64,000 nt of DNA. It comes from Alicyclobacillus tolerans (lineage in GTDB: Bacteria; Bacillota; Bacilli; Alicyclobacillales; Alicyclobacillaceae). Made by a program: the position numbers and the translations under genes. This document shows positions 8,193 to 17,510 of the stretch, one piece after another. The stretch covers positions 59,531 through 123,530 of the forward strand of contig NZ_FRAF01000008.1 in the NCBI RefSeq assembly GCF_900142255.1, in the 5' to 3' direction. Under the pieces are notes generated by a model, which saw only the letters and a program-made list of their open reading frames with translations, was not told the DNA's origin and did no database searches. Positions within the stretch are counted from its first letter, which is position 1, and each line of letters begins with the position of its first letter.

Positions 8193-9406
8193 GCCTTCAC
8201 TCCCCATCGTTGCAACGCTCGTGCCAATTCTCTGTGACGCAATGCTGCATCTTCCAGTTGTTCGCCCGCTTCCATAGCGTCAATAGCCTGACGAAATGCC
8301 CGCCCTCCTGCTGCAATGCCATCTGGGTGCCCTTGTATTCCCCCGCCAGCAGCCATGATGCACTCATTTTGCAAATCACGATACAGTTGTGCCACCATGC
8401 CAGGATGCAAACCAGCGGCTGGCCCAGGCAACACGGAACGATGAATGTCAGAAGGTTGGCGCAAACGCTCTACTAGAGTACGGCAGGTCTCAGCATCCAG
8501 TGTGACACTGCCATAGGCAGAAGGATACAAAACCACATCTGCTCCTGCCAGGCGCAACAAGTCGCCAAGCAAAACAGGAGCCGCAATACCTGTGCGAGGA
8601 GAACTGTATATTGCACCTGAAACGGCAGGATGAGCAAAAATGGGAATCTTGATATTCGGATTACGCGCAAGAGCAGCCAACACGTCTAGTCCATAAGCAA
8701 ATACATTGAGCAAAAGCGCATCCGCTCCGGCCTCTACAAGACGTTCTGCCTTCTCGAATAGCTCTGGTAATGTCCCCGTCAAGTTAACCGCATAGCGCGT
8801 ACGCTGTCCAGTCATCTCCGCTACTTCTCTGGCGATTTCCCCGTAACGTCGCACACGTTCTATAGAAGGCGCCAGCGATTCATCAAAGAAAATTTCATCA
8901 TCTTTCACGTAATCTACGCATCCCAAAGCCTGTTCCCGAAACGCATGGGCCAATTCTGATAACGACTGGCCATTACACGACTTGAAAATACTCATGATGA
9001 GCGGACGCCGCTCGACTCCAATCAATTGACGTATACCTGCCGCACCAAATTGAGGTCCAGGAAAACGCCGACGATAACTGTCAGGAATTTCAAGCGCTTG
9101 CAGGCGCACATTCCCATCCATCGACAATTTTCCAAATACAGTAACCAACAATGATGCCAAGCTGTCCGTCAGATTTTCTTCCGGATAACCAATCTTGATT
9201 TCCGCCAAAGTCCCTTGAGATGTTTCCTCCAAAACACGAATTTCTTCAACGCTTCCACAACGACTCGCCACTTCCGCTTGTTGGGTAGCTGGCAAATCTG
9301 TCCAACTACCTACAGTAAGTCCAATGGCTATACCTTCCGCTATTTTTTCTAAACTATCCCGTGCCGCTTCAACACGGTACGTTGCTACTACGAATGCCAA
9401 ACTCAT
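8189..9406 (-). CDS. mtnW: 2,3-diketo-5-methylthiopentyl-1-phosphate enolase (RuBisCO-like protein)
   Basis: About 405 residues of the RuBisCO large-subunit superfamily, form IV. LTVGSWTDL is typical of MtnW; VDYVKDDE holds the lysine expected to be carbamylated and the Mg-binding Asp and Glu; PGPAAGLHPG and AAGGGIQGHPDG form the phosphate loops. It enolises the MtnB product and does not fix CO2. The start is uncertain: ATG 9406 matches B. subtilis MtnW in length but its ribosome site is only one base away; TTG 9400 has better spacing, and ATG 9427 is possible. First gene of mtnW-X-B. Confidence 0.92.
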   Translation of the reverse strand: MSLAFVVATYRVEAARDSLEKIAEGIAIGLTVGSWTDLPATQQAEVASRCGSVEEIRVLEETSQGTLAEIKIGYPEENLTDSLASLLVTVFGKLSMDGNVRLQALEIPDSYRRRFPGPQFGAAGIRQLIGVERRPLIMSIFKSCNGQSLSELAHAFREQALGCVDYVKDDEIFFDESLAPSIERVRRYGEIAREVAEMTGQRTRYAVNLTGTLPELFEKAERLVEAGADALLLNVFAYGLDVLAALARNPNIKIPIFAHPAVSGAIYSSPRTGIAAPVLLGDLLRLAGADVVLYPSAYGSVTLDAETCRTLVERLRQPSDIHRSVLPGPAAGLHPGMVAQLYRDLQNECIMAAGGGIQGHPDGIAAGGRAFRQAIDAMEAGEQLEDAALRHRELARALQRWGVKA

Positions 9407-9547
9407 TCCTCCCTGATGTCTGCCCATCCGCTCTCGAAAAAATATACCCCTCTATATTGTACGAAAATTCATACATAAATCCGATAGACTTTTCGAAAAA
9501 ATTCGGGATAATAACAGTGACTTGTCTAAAAAGGGATGTGAATACAC

Positions 9548-10108
9548 TTGATGATGCCAAAAGTCATTCTCGCCGCGCGCAGTATCAAGGATTACGAACA
9601 ATTGCTCGTCCATCCCTGCCCGGTCATTATTTTAATGAACGTGCACTTATCACAGTTACAATCATTGGTTACCCTTGCTCACAAACACGCAAAACAACTT
9701 TGGCTTCATGCCGATCTCGTTCAAGGCCTCAAGCATGATGAAGCAGCCGCACAGTTTCTTTGCCAGAATATCCGACCTGACGGCCTCATTAGCACACATG
9801 CCCAGACCGTTTTGATTGCCAGAAAACACAACGTCACGGCCATTCAGCGTATTTTTCTGATTGACTCGCACTCCTTGGAGACTTCTTATCGCATCCTGGC
9901 CAACTCTCAACCTGATTATATCGAAGTTCTTCCCGGAATTGTGCCCCATTTATTAGAGGAAGTGAGGCAACGCACGGGTCGACCTGTATTAGCCGGAGGT
10001 TTTATCCGCAGCCAGGCGGAAGTCGTCACAGCGCTTGAGCACGGTGCTTTGGCCGTCACGACTTCCAATAAAAAACTCTGGCTGGACCCATCATCAACGC
10101 CCCATTAA
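9548..10108 (+). CDS. glpP: Glycerol-3-phosphate-responsive antiterminator
   Basis: 186 residues (TTG 9548, or ATG 9551) of the GlpP family: VIILMNVHLSQL, LWLHADLVQGL, GLISTHAQTV, YIEVLPGI and LAGGFIRSQAEV are family blocks of this barrel-like RNA-binding protein. With glycerol-3-phosphate bound, GlpP acts on glp leader mRNA and allows transcription through the leader terminator. A matching leader lies upstream of glpD at 11240-11340. An esterase gene on the other strand separates glpP from glpD. Confidence 0.92.
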   Translation: MMMPKVILAARSIKDYEQLLVHPCPVIILMNVHLSQLQSLVTLAHKHAKQLWLHADLVQGLKHDEAAAQFLCQNIRPDGLISTHAQTVLIARKHNVTAIQRIFLIDSHSLETSYRILANSQPDYIEVLPGIVPHLLEEVRQRTGRPVLAGGFIRSQAEVVTALEHGALAVTTSNKKLWLDPSSTPH

Positions 10109-10123
10109 GGGACTTGCGAAAAA

Positions 10124-11062
10124 TTAATCTGTAAATTCTGTTTTGAGCATTTCTGCTACTTCTTGCATTTGCGCACGGACTTCAGGAACCAGATGATCGA
10201 GTGTCAAAAAGCCGTGAATCATTCCTTCAAAACGCTTCACTTTAGCAGGCACACCTGCTTTTTCTAAAGCAGACGCATAAGCCTCTCCTTCATCGCGAAG
10301 AGGATCGTACTCTGCTGTAATGACAATCGCTGGTGGCAGATGGCGCAGATCTTCAGCCAAGAGAGGCGAAGCCATGGGATGAGAAGCATCCTCCATAGAA
10401 TTCAGATATTGTTTGCGGAAATACATCATGGAATCGATATCGAGCAGATATCCAGTACTATTGAGTCGTTTGGACTCGGTTTCACCAAGTAAATCTACGG
10501 ATGGATAGAGAAGGACCTGCAGACTGGGCATAGAACCCCCGCGATCGCGCGCAACTTGACAAACAACTGCAGACAGATTACCTCCTGCGCTATCCCCGCC
10601 AATAGCAATTTTATCCTTACGTATCTTAAACTCATCAGCATGTTCAAATACCCATTGACTCACCGCGTAACATTCTTCTACTGGATGAGGAAATTTGTAC
10701 TCAGGAGCGAGACCATAATCCACAGAAATAGTGACACAACCTGCAGTATGCGTAAACATGCGACAAAGATTATCAAATTGATCAAGCTCACCAAAAACCC
10801 AGCCACCACCATGAATATAAATGAGTGCCGGAAAAGGCCCTTCTCCTTCTGGAGTGTAAATGCGAATCGGTGTTTGACGATTGCCATAAACAGCTATAAT
10901 TCTGTCCTCTACATGTGCTACAGGCAAGCCTGGTTTACGCAGCAATGCAAACGACTGCGCACTGTTCTTGCGAAATTGCTCAGGAGTCAGTGAAGAAATG
11001 GGCGGAGCGCCAAGTTCTTTCATTTGCTGCAACATTTTTTCGAAGGCTGGGTGCAACGGCAT
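10124..11062 (-). CDS. Alpha/beta hydrolase, hormone-sensitive-lipase-type esterase
   Basis: 312 residues. HGGGWVFG forms the oxyanion hole, GDSAGGNLSA carries the nucleophilic serine, YDPLRDEG the aspartate and MIHGFL the histidine: a complete catalytic triad of the HSL esterase family. ATG 11062 is chosen because GAGAGGA lies upstream and family members begin near MPLHPAFEKML; the open frame extends 40 codons further without support. No signal peptide, so intracellular, acting on short acyl esters. It is inserted between glpP and glpD on the opposite strand. Confidence 0.88.
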   Translation of the reverse strand: MPLHPAFEKMLQQMKELGAPPISSLTPEQFRKNSAQSFALLRKPGLPVAHVEDRIIAVYGNRQTPIRIYTPEGEGPFPALIYIHGGGWVFGELDQFDNLCRMFTHTAGCVTISVDYGLAPEYKFPHPVEECYAVSQWVFEHADEFKIRKDKIAIGGDSAGGNLSAVVCQVARDRGGSMPSLQVLLYPSVDLLGETESKRLNSTGYLLDIDSMMYFRKQYLNSMEDASHPMASPLLAEDLRHLPPAIVITAEYDPLRDEGEAYASALEKAGVPAKVKRFEGMIHGFLTLDHLVPEVRAQMQEVAEMLKTEFTD

Positions 11063-11210
11063 GTGAACCATCCTCTCTGTGCTTGAGCCAACTCCTCTTA
11101 CTGGCGGAGGCTCTTGGTATCCCGTTTTCAAGCTTGTTTTCACAAACAAACGGTCGACTCCATTTGTAGTATGACACAGCAACCAAGATTTGTGGACAGA
11201 AGAAGTACAC

Positions 11211-11239
11211 TTGTTGCCTTAAATTCCTTGCGTTATAAT
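11211..11239 (+). promoter_or_regulatory. glpD promoter
   Basis: TTGTTG (11211-11216) and TATAAT (11234-11239) are 17 bases apart, a good vegetative promoter. It starts a leader of about 120 bases that contains a terminator before glpD. Confidence 0.65.
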
Positions 11240-11276
11240 TTAATTATAAGTTGATAGGGCGAATGGAGATTCGGAG

Positions 11277-11326
11277 ACACGCCACACTGCGTTACGATGC
11301 GCAGGGTTAGGCGTGTTTTTGCTTTT
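11277..11326 (+). terminator. Leader terminator of glpD, target of GlpP antitermination
   Basis: ACACGCC (11277-11283) pairs with GGCGTGT (11310-11316), with an inner GC-rich hairpin, then a T-rich run (TTTTTGCTTTTT). It lies between the promoter and glpD, the same arrangement as the B. subtilis glpD leader where GlpP with glycerol-3-phosphate prevents termination. Confidence 0.82.
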
Positions 11327-11365
11327 TCATAGATAACAAAAATGCCCAGAAAGAGAGGGATATTC

Positions 11366-13066
11366 ATGGCTATTTGGGAAACAGAACTCCGCCCCCAACT
11401 ACTGCATAAAATGCAGGCGAATGAATGGGACGTTCTTATTATCGGTGGCGGCATTACCGGGGCAGGCATTCTCCTTGACGCCGTCAGCAGAGGACTGAAA
11501 GCAGCACTGATTGAAATGCAAGATTTCGCTGCTGGAACATCCAATCGCTCCACCAAACTGATTCATGGTGGATTGCGTTATCTCAAACAACTGGAAATCG
11601 GTCTGGTAGCTGAAGTCGGTAGGGAACGGGCCGTTGTTTACGAGAATGCTCCGCATGTGACGCGTCCAGAGTGGATGTTGCTTCCCCTTATGGAAGGAGG
11701 CACCTATGGCAAGCTAGCAGCCTCTTTTGGAATTCGACTTTATGACTACCTGGCAGGTGTCAAGCGTACGGAGCGCCGGCAGATGTTAAGCCGAGAGGAA
11801 GCATTGGCCAAAGAACCCTTGCTTAATCCCGACGGTCTCAAGGGTGCTGGTTATTATGTTGAATATCGAACGGATGACGCTCGCTTGACGCTTGAAGTTT
11901 TAAAAAAAGCCGTACAGCTGGGCGGTGTTGCCATCAACTACTGTAAAGCTCTGCAACTCATCAAAGAGAACGGGCAACTGTTGGGCATACACGTCCAGGA
12001 CGAACTTCAACCTCATCACTCCTTCGACATCCGTGCTCGTGTCATCATCAACGCCACAGGGCCTTGGGTTGACGAAATTCGTGATTGGGATCATTCCAAG
12101 CAGGGCAAAACCCTGCACTGGACTAAGGGTGTCCACATTGTTGTTGATGCAAGCCGCTTCCCTCTTTCCAACCCCGTCTATTTTGACGTTCCAGACGGAC
12201 GAATGATTTTTGCCATACCGAGATCGGGCAAAACCTATATTGGCACCACCGACACCAACTATACGGGCGATGTAATGTATCCCAGAATGACTCTGGCCGA
12301 TCGCGATTATTTGTTGGAAGCGGTCAATACTATGTTTCCTTCTGTGCGTCTGTTGCCTGAAGATGTGGAATCCAGTTGGGCTGGCATCCGGCCATTAATT
12401 CATGAAGACGGAAAAAATCCGTCTGAAATTTCCCGTAAAGATGAGATTTTTCAATCATCAAGCGGACTAATTACGATTGCTGGCGGTAAATTGACCGGTT
12501 ATCGAAAAATGGCTGAAAAAGTCGTAGATATTGTGGTTCAGCGAATTGGCCAAGTAACAGGACAAACATATCCTGGCTGCCAAACCGAACATTTGCGCCT
12601 CTCAGGTGGTGAATTTCATCAATCCAGCGAATGGAACGACTTTGTCCATACGATGACGAGAGAAGGCGAGCTGTTGGGGTTAAGTAGCCAAGAAGCGCGC
12701 CAATTAGTAGAACGCTATGGGAAAAATGTCGAACGGGTTTTCAACTGGCTGCGCAATGAGCCGTTAGATGCTGGTCTTGCAATCCCCAAAGACATTTATG
12801 CGGCACTACAATACGGATTGGAAGAAGAAATGGTCTGCCGTGCGGAAGACTTTTTTATCCGCCGCACAGGTAGCCTCTATTTCAATATGAACTTGGTTCT
12901 CAGTTATCAACATTCTGTTGTGGATTTCATGGCCAAACGATTACAGTGGTCAGATGATAGAGTACTTGAGGAAAAGCAACGTCTACAAGATCGAATTCTT
13001 GAGGCTCGGGAAGCTCTTGAGAAGCCTGTCGAGAAAGCATTGTCCACAGCTGCTTCAGCACTCTAA
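11366..13066 (+). CDS. glpD: Aerobic glycerol-3-phosphate dehydrogenase
   Basis: 566 residues. IIGGGITGAGILLDA near residue 30 is the FAD-binding Rossmann motif; TSNRSTKLIHGGLRYL and the C-terminal DAO_C region (YGLEEEMVCRAEDFFIRRTG) are typical of GlpD. It oxidises glycerol-3-phosphate to dihydroxyacetone phosphate and feeds electrons to menaquinone at the membrane. ATG 11366 has GAGAGGGA upstream; ATG 11342 lies 24 bases earlier without a site. Controlled by the leader terminator and GlpP. Confidence 0.95.
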   Translation: MAIWETELRPQLLHKMQANEWDVLIIGGGITGAGILLDAVSRGLKAALIEMQDFAAGTSNRSTKLIHGGLRYLKQLEIGLVAEVGRERAVVYENAPHVTRPEWMLLPLMEGGTYGKLAASFGIRLYDYLAGVKRTERRQMLSREEALAKEPLLNPDGLKGAGYYVEYRTDDARLTLEVLKKAVQLGGVAINYCKALQLIKENGQLLGIHVQDELQPHHSFDIRARVIINATGPWVDEIRDWDHSKQGKTLHWTKGVHIVVDASRFPLSNPVYFDVPDGRMIFAIPRSGKTYIGTTDTNYTGDVMYPRMTLADRDYLLEAVNTMFPSVRLLPEDVESSWAGIRPLIHEDGKNPSEISRKDEIFQSSSGLITIAGGKLTGYRKMAEKVVDIVVQRIGQVTGQTYPGCQTEHLRLSGGEFHQSSEWNDFVHTMTREGELLGLSSQEARQLVERYGKNVERVFNWLRNEPLDAGLAIPKDIYAALQYGLEEEMVCRAEDFFIRRTGSLYFNMNLVLSYQHSVVDFMAKRLQWSDDRVLEEKQRLQDRILEAREALEKPVEKALSTAASAL

Positions 13067-13118
13067 AATTGCTGTTTATCTGGCGTTTTTCAATTTTACC
13101 CCCAGTTTGTTCACAGGG

Positions 13119-13163
13119 TTATCCACAACTTTTGCGGGTTTATCCCCAAAAAGCTGTGGATAA
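13119..13163. promoter_or_regulatory. DnaA-box cluster between glpD and the GH2 gene
   Basis: Two perfect consensus DnaA boxes in opposite orientation, TTATCCACA (13119-13127) and TGTGGATAA (13155-13163), flank a one-mismatch box TTATCCCCA (13140-13148). A further near-match AGTGGATAA is at 13224-13232. They lie in the short space between two convergent genes. Possible roles are DnaA titration or control of replication; function is inferred from sequence only. Confidence 0.55.
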
Positions 13164-13193
13164 CTTTTGTTGTCTTCCCCATTCACCCCCTAT

Positions 13194-15599
13194 CTACAGG
13201 CGCGGTAGAAAGGGTTGCGATTCAGTGGATAAGTCGAGCGAATCACCCTGCAGACCGGGTGATTGAACATGCACTCGGAAGCGCCCTGGATAACAACCTG
13301 CACGAAAATAGAGCGCTGCACGCCCTGCCTCAAGCACACCTGGATTATCGCCCAAGAGTTGTCCTCCTTCTGAACTACCTTGCGCTGGGTGGCTATCCAC
13401 AGCCTCCAAGGAAAAAGAGACTACCCTTTGTAGATAAGGAGAACGCATCCCATTCTTATCCACAGCTTCTACCCAAATTCGCGTCATATCCACGCCATCT
13501 GCATGGAGAACCGTATGATCCGCATGCAATCGTAACCGACTGGCGGGTAAAGGTGTGTGCAGAGTGCGCTCGACTACGACTTTTTGGTCAAGATAGCCAC
13601 GAAGCCGCAAGGTTCCATACAGTCGATAGGCTTGCAAGGGAATGACAAAAGGTGGATACTGTAAAGAAGGAAATTCCTTCTCTTGCGGCATCAACCTTCC
13701 CATCGTCTGACCATTAAACTCAACCTCTAAAGAATTACAGTTGCTGAATACATAAATTTTGGCGGTATAAGCTGCAGATTGAAGTACTGTTTCCATGTCA
13801 TCGAAGGTATCCAGCGCTTGGATTAACTGCGAATGATCAGCCGATTCAAAGGTGAGATAAGTAGCTGGCTCCAGAACAATTTCTTCTTCAGGAGGCTTTT
13901 GACTTCGATAAACTGCTGCGGCAAACTTGGGGAAACGAAATTGATCCATCACACCATGATGGCAGATTTGCTGTCCCCCTCCGAAAAATGGCGACGTCGG
14001 ATAATCAAAAGCGCACCAAGCAGAAGCTCCAACAAGATCTTCACGCTGGTACACTTCGTTTAAAATTTTGGCATGATGAAGGGCATGCTGAATCAACCGC
14101 GTTTCATTATCCATGAGTTTGGTCGGGTACATATGTCCGAGATACTCTGTGATCAATTGCGGTTTTTGAACACTTGGCAATACCCCCATGGAAAAATCAT
14201 TAAACGTAAAGATATCTTCTATAAAATGGCTTTTACGGAAATTTCGAACACCGCCCGTCCATCGACTTGGGTCAAGTGCTCGCGCTATTTTATTTGTTTC
14301 TATATAAAATTCGTCACTATCTGCAGATTCATTAATGCGTACTCCCCACATGAAAATGCAGGGATGGTGACGATGGCGTTCAATCATCTCAACTAAATGC
14401 TGTTTGGCTATAGCCTGCCAATGTTCATCTCCTACATGTTGCCAACCGGGGATCTCTGTGAAAACAAGCAGTCCCAATTCGTCACAAGCGTCAAAAAATG
14501 CGGGATCCTGTGGATAATGGGAAGTGCGAACGTAGTTGGCGCCGAGTTCGTGCTTCAAAATCCACACGTCTTGACGCTGCAAGCGCTTCGGAGCAGCATA
14601 ACCTATGTAAGGAAACGACTGATGGCGGTTAAAACCAATCAGTTTTATCGGTTGACCATTCAATAGCAACTGCCCGTTTTCTAAGGCAAGGGTACGAAAA
14701 CCAACGCGCATCTCACCATCATCAAGCACACTTCCTGCTCTATTCAAAAGCCGAAAGCCAACGTTGTAAAGATGCGGTTGATGGGGCGACCAAGGTTGCG
14801 CCTGTTGAACGATTATTTCCCATTTCATCGATACGATTTCGTTTGCTTCGTCCGATCCGTTGACGGCAACGGGGTGAATTTCCTGTTGCAGAAGACTTCC
14901 ATCCTGATTGCTAATGTTTAACTCCAACTGTAATCGCTCATTTGTTAATCGGGAAACTGGCGATAGATGAATTTTCGCTTCTACCTCAACAAGAGCGTTC
15001 CCATTCTGCCAACCAAGCGTTGTCCATTGAAGATGTTCAACGTGATCGTCAGAAGTCACCAACAAATAAACATTGCGATAAAGTCCTCCAAAGATGCGAT
15101 AATCGATAAGTCCACCTTCTGGAGGGATATCTGGTTGCGGTCGACTGTCGAGACGGACGAGAATCTCCTGCATACCGGAAGGAGAAAGTGCGTCTGTAAT
15201 GTCCCACGAGAAAGCTGTATAGCCGCCTAAATGCCGGCCTATATACGTCTGGTTGACTTGAACATCAGCCACCGTCATAGCTCCCTCAAAAACGAGAAAA
15301 ACACGCTGGTCAAGTTGCGCAGTAAACCTGAAACATTTTTGATACAGATATACTCCGCGAGTGTCATTTTCAGGAATTCCATTGCTAGGCACTAAGTTGG
15401 GGGAATGAGGAAGACGGACGGTTTGCCAATGTTTTGCATCTAAAGTTCGTGAATAAACGTCTATTTGTTGACGAGCTTCTGATGGATCAGATCTATACGA
15501 ATGTGGATGATTGGACGTGATTTCTGTAAATTTCCAGTCGTCTTGGAGCGCGTAAACGCTTCTTTTACCTAGGCGCGGACGAAGTGAACTGTACAACAT
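13194..15599 (-). CDS. Glycoside hydrolase family 2 (beta-galactosidase-like)
   Basis: 801 residues from ATG 15599, which has GGAGG 10 bases upstream. Domain order: N-terminal sugar-binding sandwich (GVYLYQKCF, GGYTAFSWDITD), immunoglobulin-like domain, TIM barrel, and C-terminal sandwich domains ending with LLGDNPGVLEAGRAAL. The barrel has GFNRHQSFP, MWGVRINES with the acid/base Glu, and LITEYLGHM with the nucleophile Glu. No signal peptide, so it works inside on imported oligosaccharide. It is the last gene of a sugar ABC importer operon, which fits hydrolysis of the imported sugar. Beta-galactosidase, glucuronidase or mannosidase activity cannot be told apart here. Confidence 0.88.
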   Translation of the reverse strand: MLYSSLRPRLGKRSVYALQDDWKFTEITSNHPHSYRSDPSEARQQIDVYSRTLDAKHWQTVRLPHSPNLVPSNGIPENDTRGVYLYQKCFRFTAQLDQRVFLVFEGAMTVADVQVNQTYIGRHLGGYTAFSWDITDALSPSGMQEILVRLDSRPQPDIPPEGGLIDYRIFGGLYRNVYLLVTSDDHVEHLQWTTLGWQNGNALVEVEAKIHLSPVSRLTNERLQLELNISNQDGSLLQQEIHPVAVNGSDEANEIVSMKWEIIVQQAQPWSPHQPHLYNVGFRLLNRAGSVLDDGEMRVGFRTLALENGQLLLNGQPIKLIGFNRHQSFPYIGYAAPKRLQRQDVWILKHELGANYVRTSHYPQDPAFFDACDELGLLVFTEIPGWQHVGDEHWQAIAKQHLVEMIERHRHHPCIFMWGVRINESADSDEFYIETNKIARALDPSRWTGGVRNFRKSHFIEDIFTFNDFSMGVLPSVQKPQLITEYLGHMYPTKLMDNETRLIQHALHHAKILNEVYQREDLVGASAWCAFDYPTSPFFGGGQQICHHGVMDQFRFPKFAAAVYRSQKPPEEEIVLEPATYLTFESADHSQLIQALDTFDDMETVLQSAAYTAKIYVFSNCNSLEVEFNGQTMGRLMPQEKEFPSLQYPPFVIPLQAYRLYGTLRLRGYLDQKVVVERTLHTPLPASRLRLHADHTVLHADGVDMTRIWVEAVDKNGMRSPYLQRVVSFSLEAVDSHPAQGSSEGGQLLGDNPGVLEAGRAALYFRAGCYPGRFRVHVQSPGLQGDSLDLSTESQPFLPRL

Positions 15600-15652
15600 G
15601 ATGTGCATTCCTCCATATATTCCTTGGCGCCGCACCTGGGCGCACAAAGTTC

Positions 15653-16483
15653 TTATCGATTGAAACCAGCCATAATTCCCGATACAAAATTGCGTCGTAA
15701 AAACAAAAACAAGACAAGCATGGGTACAGTGGCCAGACTGGCAGCTAGCATAACCTCGCCATAATTAGGAATGGTCATTGAGTTTTCTAGCGTACTCAGT
15801 GCCACAGGAATGGTGTAAGCAGATGAAGTATTCAGGACAACCAGGGGCCAAAGCAGATTTGTCCAGGATGCTAAAAAGGCGATAATGGCTAAAGCAGAAA
15901 GGGTGGGTCTCATCAGTGGCATAACGATTTGCCAGAAAATACGGCCTTCACTCAGTCCATCTATACGTGCAGCATCTAATAACTCGCCCGGGAAACCTGC
16001 AAATGCCTGGCGCATTAGAAATACGCCGAATACATTGACCAACGCCGGAAGAATGATAGCCCACCAAGTATTGATGAGATGCAAATGGCTCATCAAAATG
16101 AAGAGCGGCACAAGCGTCACTTGCGACGGGATCATCAAGGAAATCATAATGACAATAAACAATGTTCGAGAGGCTCGAAATCGGTAGATGGCAAACGCAT
16201 AACCGGCCATTGCAGAGAGAACCACAGCAATGGCTGTAGAGAAAACCGCAATAAAGAGACTGTTGCCAATCGCTTGAAAGATATTGACATCGGTGTTGTG
16301 GATAAGTGCCTGAAAATTCGCCGCCAGCGCTGAACCTATCCATAGATTGTGATCTCCGCTAAGGATTTGCTCCGTTGAATGTGTAGATGAGATAAACATC
16401 CAATAGATAGGATAGACAGAAGCAATAAATCCGAGGATTACGACTGCATGCAAAAATAAATCCGCAAACATTCGCCGAATCAC
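15653..16483 (-). CDS. Carbohydrate ABC transporter permease (MalG type)
   Basis: 276 residues with six predicted membrane segments and the EAA loop DAARIDGLSEGRIFWQIVMP that contacts the ATPase. The family is MalG/LacG permeases. GTG 16483 overlaps the stop of the upstream permease (GTGA) and has AGGAGG 9 bases before it. No ATPase gene is in the operon; such importers in Firmicutes often share one MsmX-type ATPase encoded elsewhere. Confidence 0.92.
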   Translation of the reverse strand: MIRRMFADLFLHAVVILGFIASVYPIYWMFISSTHSTEQILSGDHNLWIGSALAANFQALIHNTDVNIFQAIGNSLFIAVFSTAIAVVLSAMAGYAFAIYRFRASRTLFIVIMISLMIPSQVTLVPLFILMSHLHLINTWWAIILPALVNVFGVFLMRQAFAGFPGELLDAARIDGLSEGRIFWQIVMPLMRPTLSALAIIAFLASWTNLLWPLVVLNTSSAYTIPVALSTLENSMTIPNYGEVMLAASLATVPMLVLFLFLRRNFVSGIMAGFNR

Positions 16484-17394
16484 CAAGCATCCCCTCCTCT
16501 TGCGACGCGAAATTGAAGGAGTGACAAAATACCAATCAAAATCGCTAAAACAAACGCCACTGCGGACGCATATCCAAAATGAAATTGTTGAAAAGCAACT
16601 TGGTAGAGGTACAGAACAGGCGTCATGGTAGCATTATCTGGGCCGCCAGAAGTCAAAATAAACGGTTCTACAAACAATTGCAGTGTTCCAATGGTGGAGA
16701 GAACAGATTCAAATACGAGAATGGGTAAAAGCATGGGAATGGTGATGGACCACCATTGACGAATTGAGCCAGCTCCGTCTACACGCGAGGCCTCATACAC
16801 TTCATGCGGTATACTCTGCATACCGCCCAGCAAAATGACTACATTGTACCCTGTCCAATGCCAAGTGAGGGCTATCATGATGGCTACTTTAGCAGCAACT
16901 GGATGAAGGAGCCAATCGATGGGCGCCACACCAAAGATTCCTAAAATATGATTGATAATGCCATGCTTTTCGAGCAAAAAAGAAAAAATGAGTGAGTAAG
17001 CTACCATGTCAATGAGAATGGGAACAAAAAAACCAAGCTGAAAAAAGGCTCGGAATTTAAGCCTCCGGGAATTTAAAAGCGAGGCAAAAATAGCAGCCAA
17101 AATCAGCATAACAGGTACTTGAATGACAAGAATCACAACGACGTTCAACAAAGCGTGCCAGAACTCTGTATCGGAAAAAAGCTTCTGATACTGGAATAAA
17201 CCGCGGAAAACCAATGCGCCACCCTGCCAACTGGAAAGACTGACCCATGCGGCATAGAGAATGGGACCCACTAAAAAAATGGTAAACACTATGAGAAACG
17301 GTAGAAGAAACAGATAGGGGGCCGCCAACCAACGCTTCTGCTTAAACTCCTTTTCCATACGGAGTCTTGTGGAATGTGAGGTATCAATCGCCAT
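16480..17394 (-). CDS. Carbohydrate ABC transporter permease (MalF type)
   Basis: 304 residues, six membrane segments and the EAA loop EASRVDGAGSIRQWWSITIP. The N-terminus is cytoplasmic and basic (MEKEFKQKRW). Partner of the MalG-type permease that follows with a four-base overlap. AGGAGAGG precedes ATG 17394. Confidence 0.92.
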   Translation of the reverse strand: MAIDTSHSTRLRMEKEFKQKRWLAAPYLFLLPFLIVFTIFLVGPILYAAWVSLSSWQGGALVFRGLFQYQKLFSDTEFWHALLNVVVILVIQVPVMLILAAIFASLLNSRRLKFRAFFQLGFFVPILIDMVAYSLIFSFLLEKHGIINHILGIFGVAPIDWLLHPVAAKVAIMIALTWHWTGYNVVILLGGMQSIPHEVYEASRVDGAGSIRQWWSITIPMLLPILVFESVLSTIGTLQLFVEPFILTSGGPDNATMTPVLYLYQVAFQQFHFGYASAVAFVLAILIGILSLLQFRVARGGDAW

Positions 17395-17510
17395 ATCATC
17401 CTCTCCTTTAGATTGCCTTCTTGAAGACGCTGACCAAGCGTTGAAAGCTCATGGACTGCAAACAACGCTTGGCATCGCGCCTGTTGATGATAAAAAGATT
17501 TCTCAACTCA

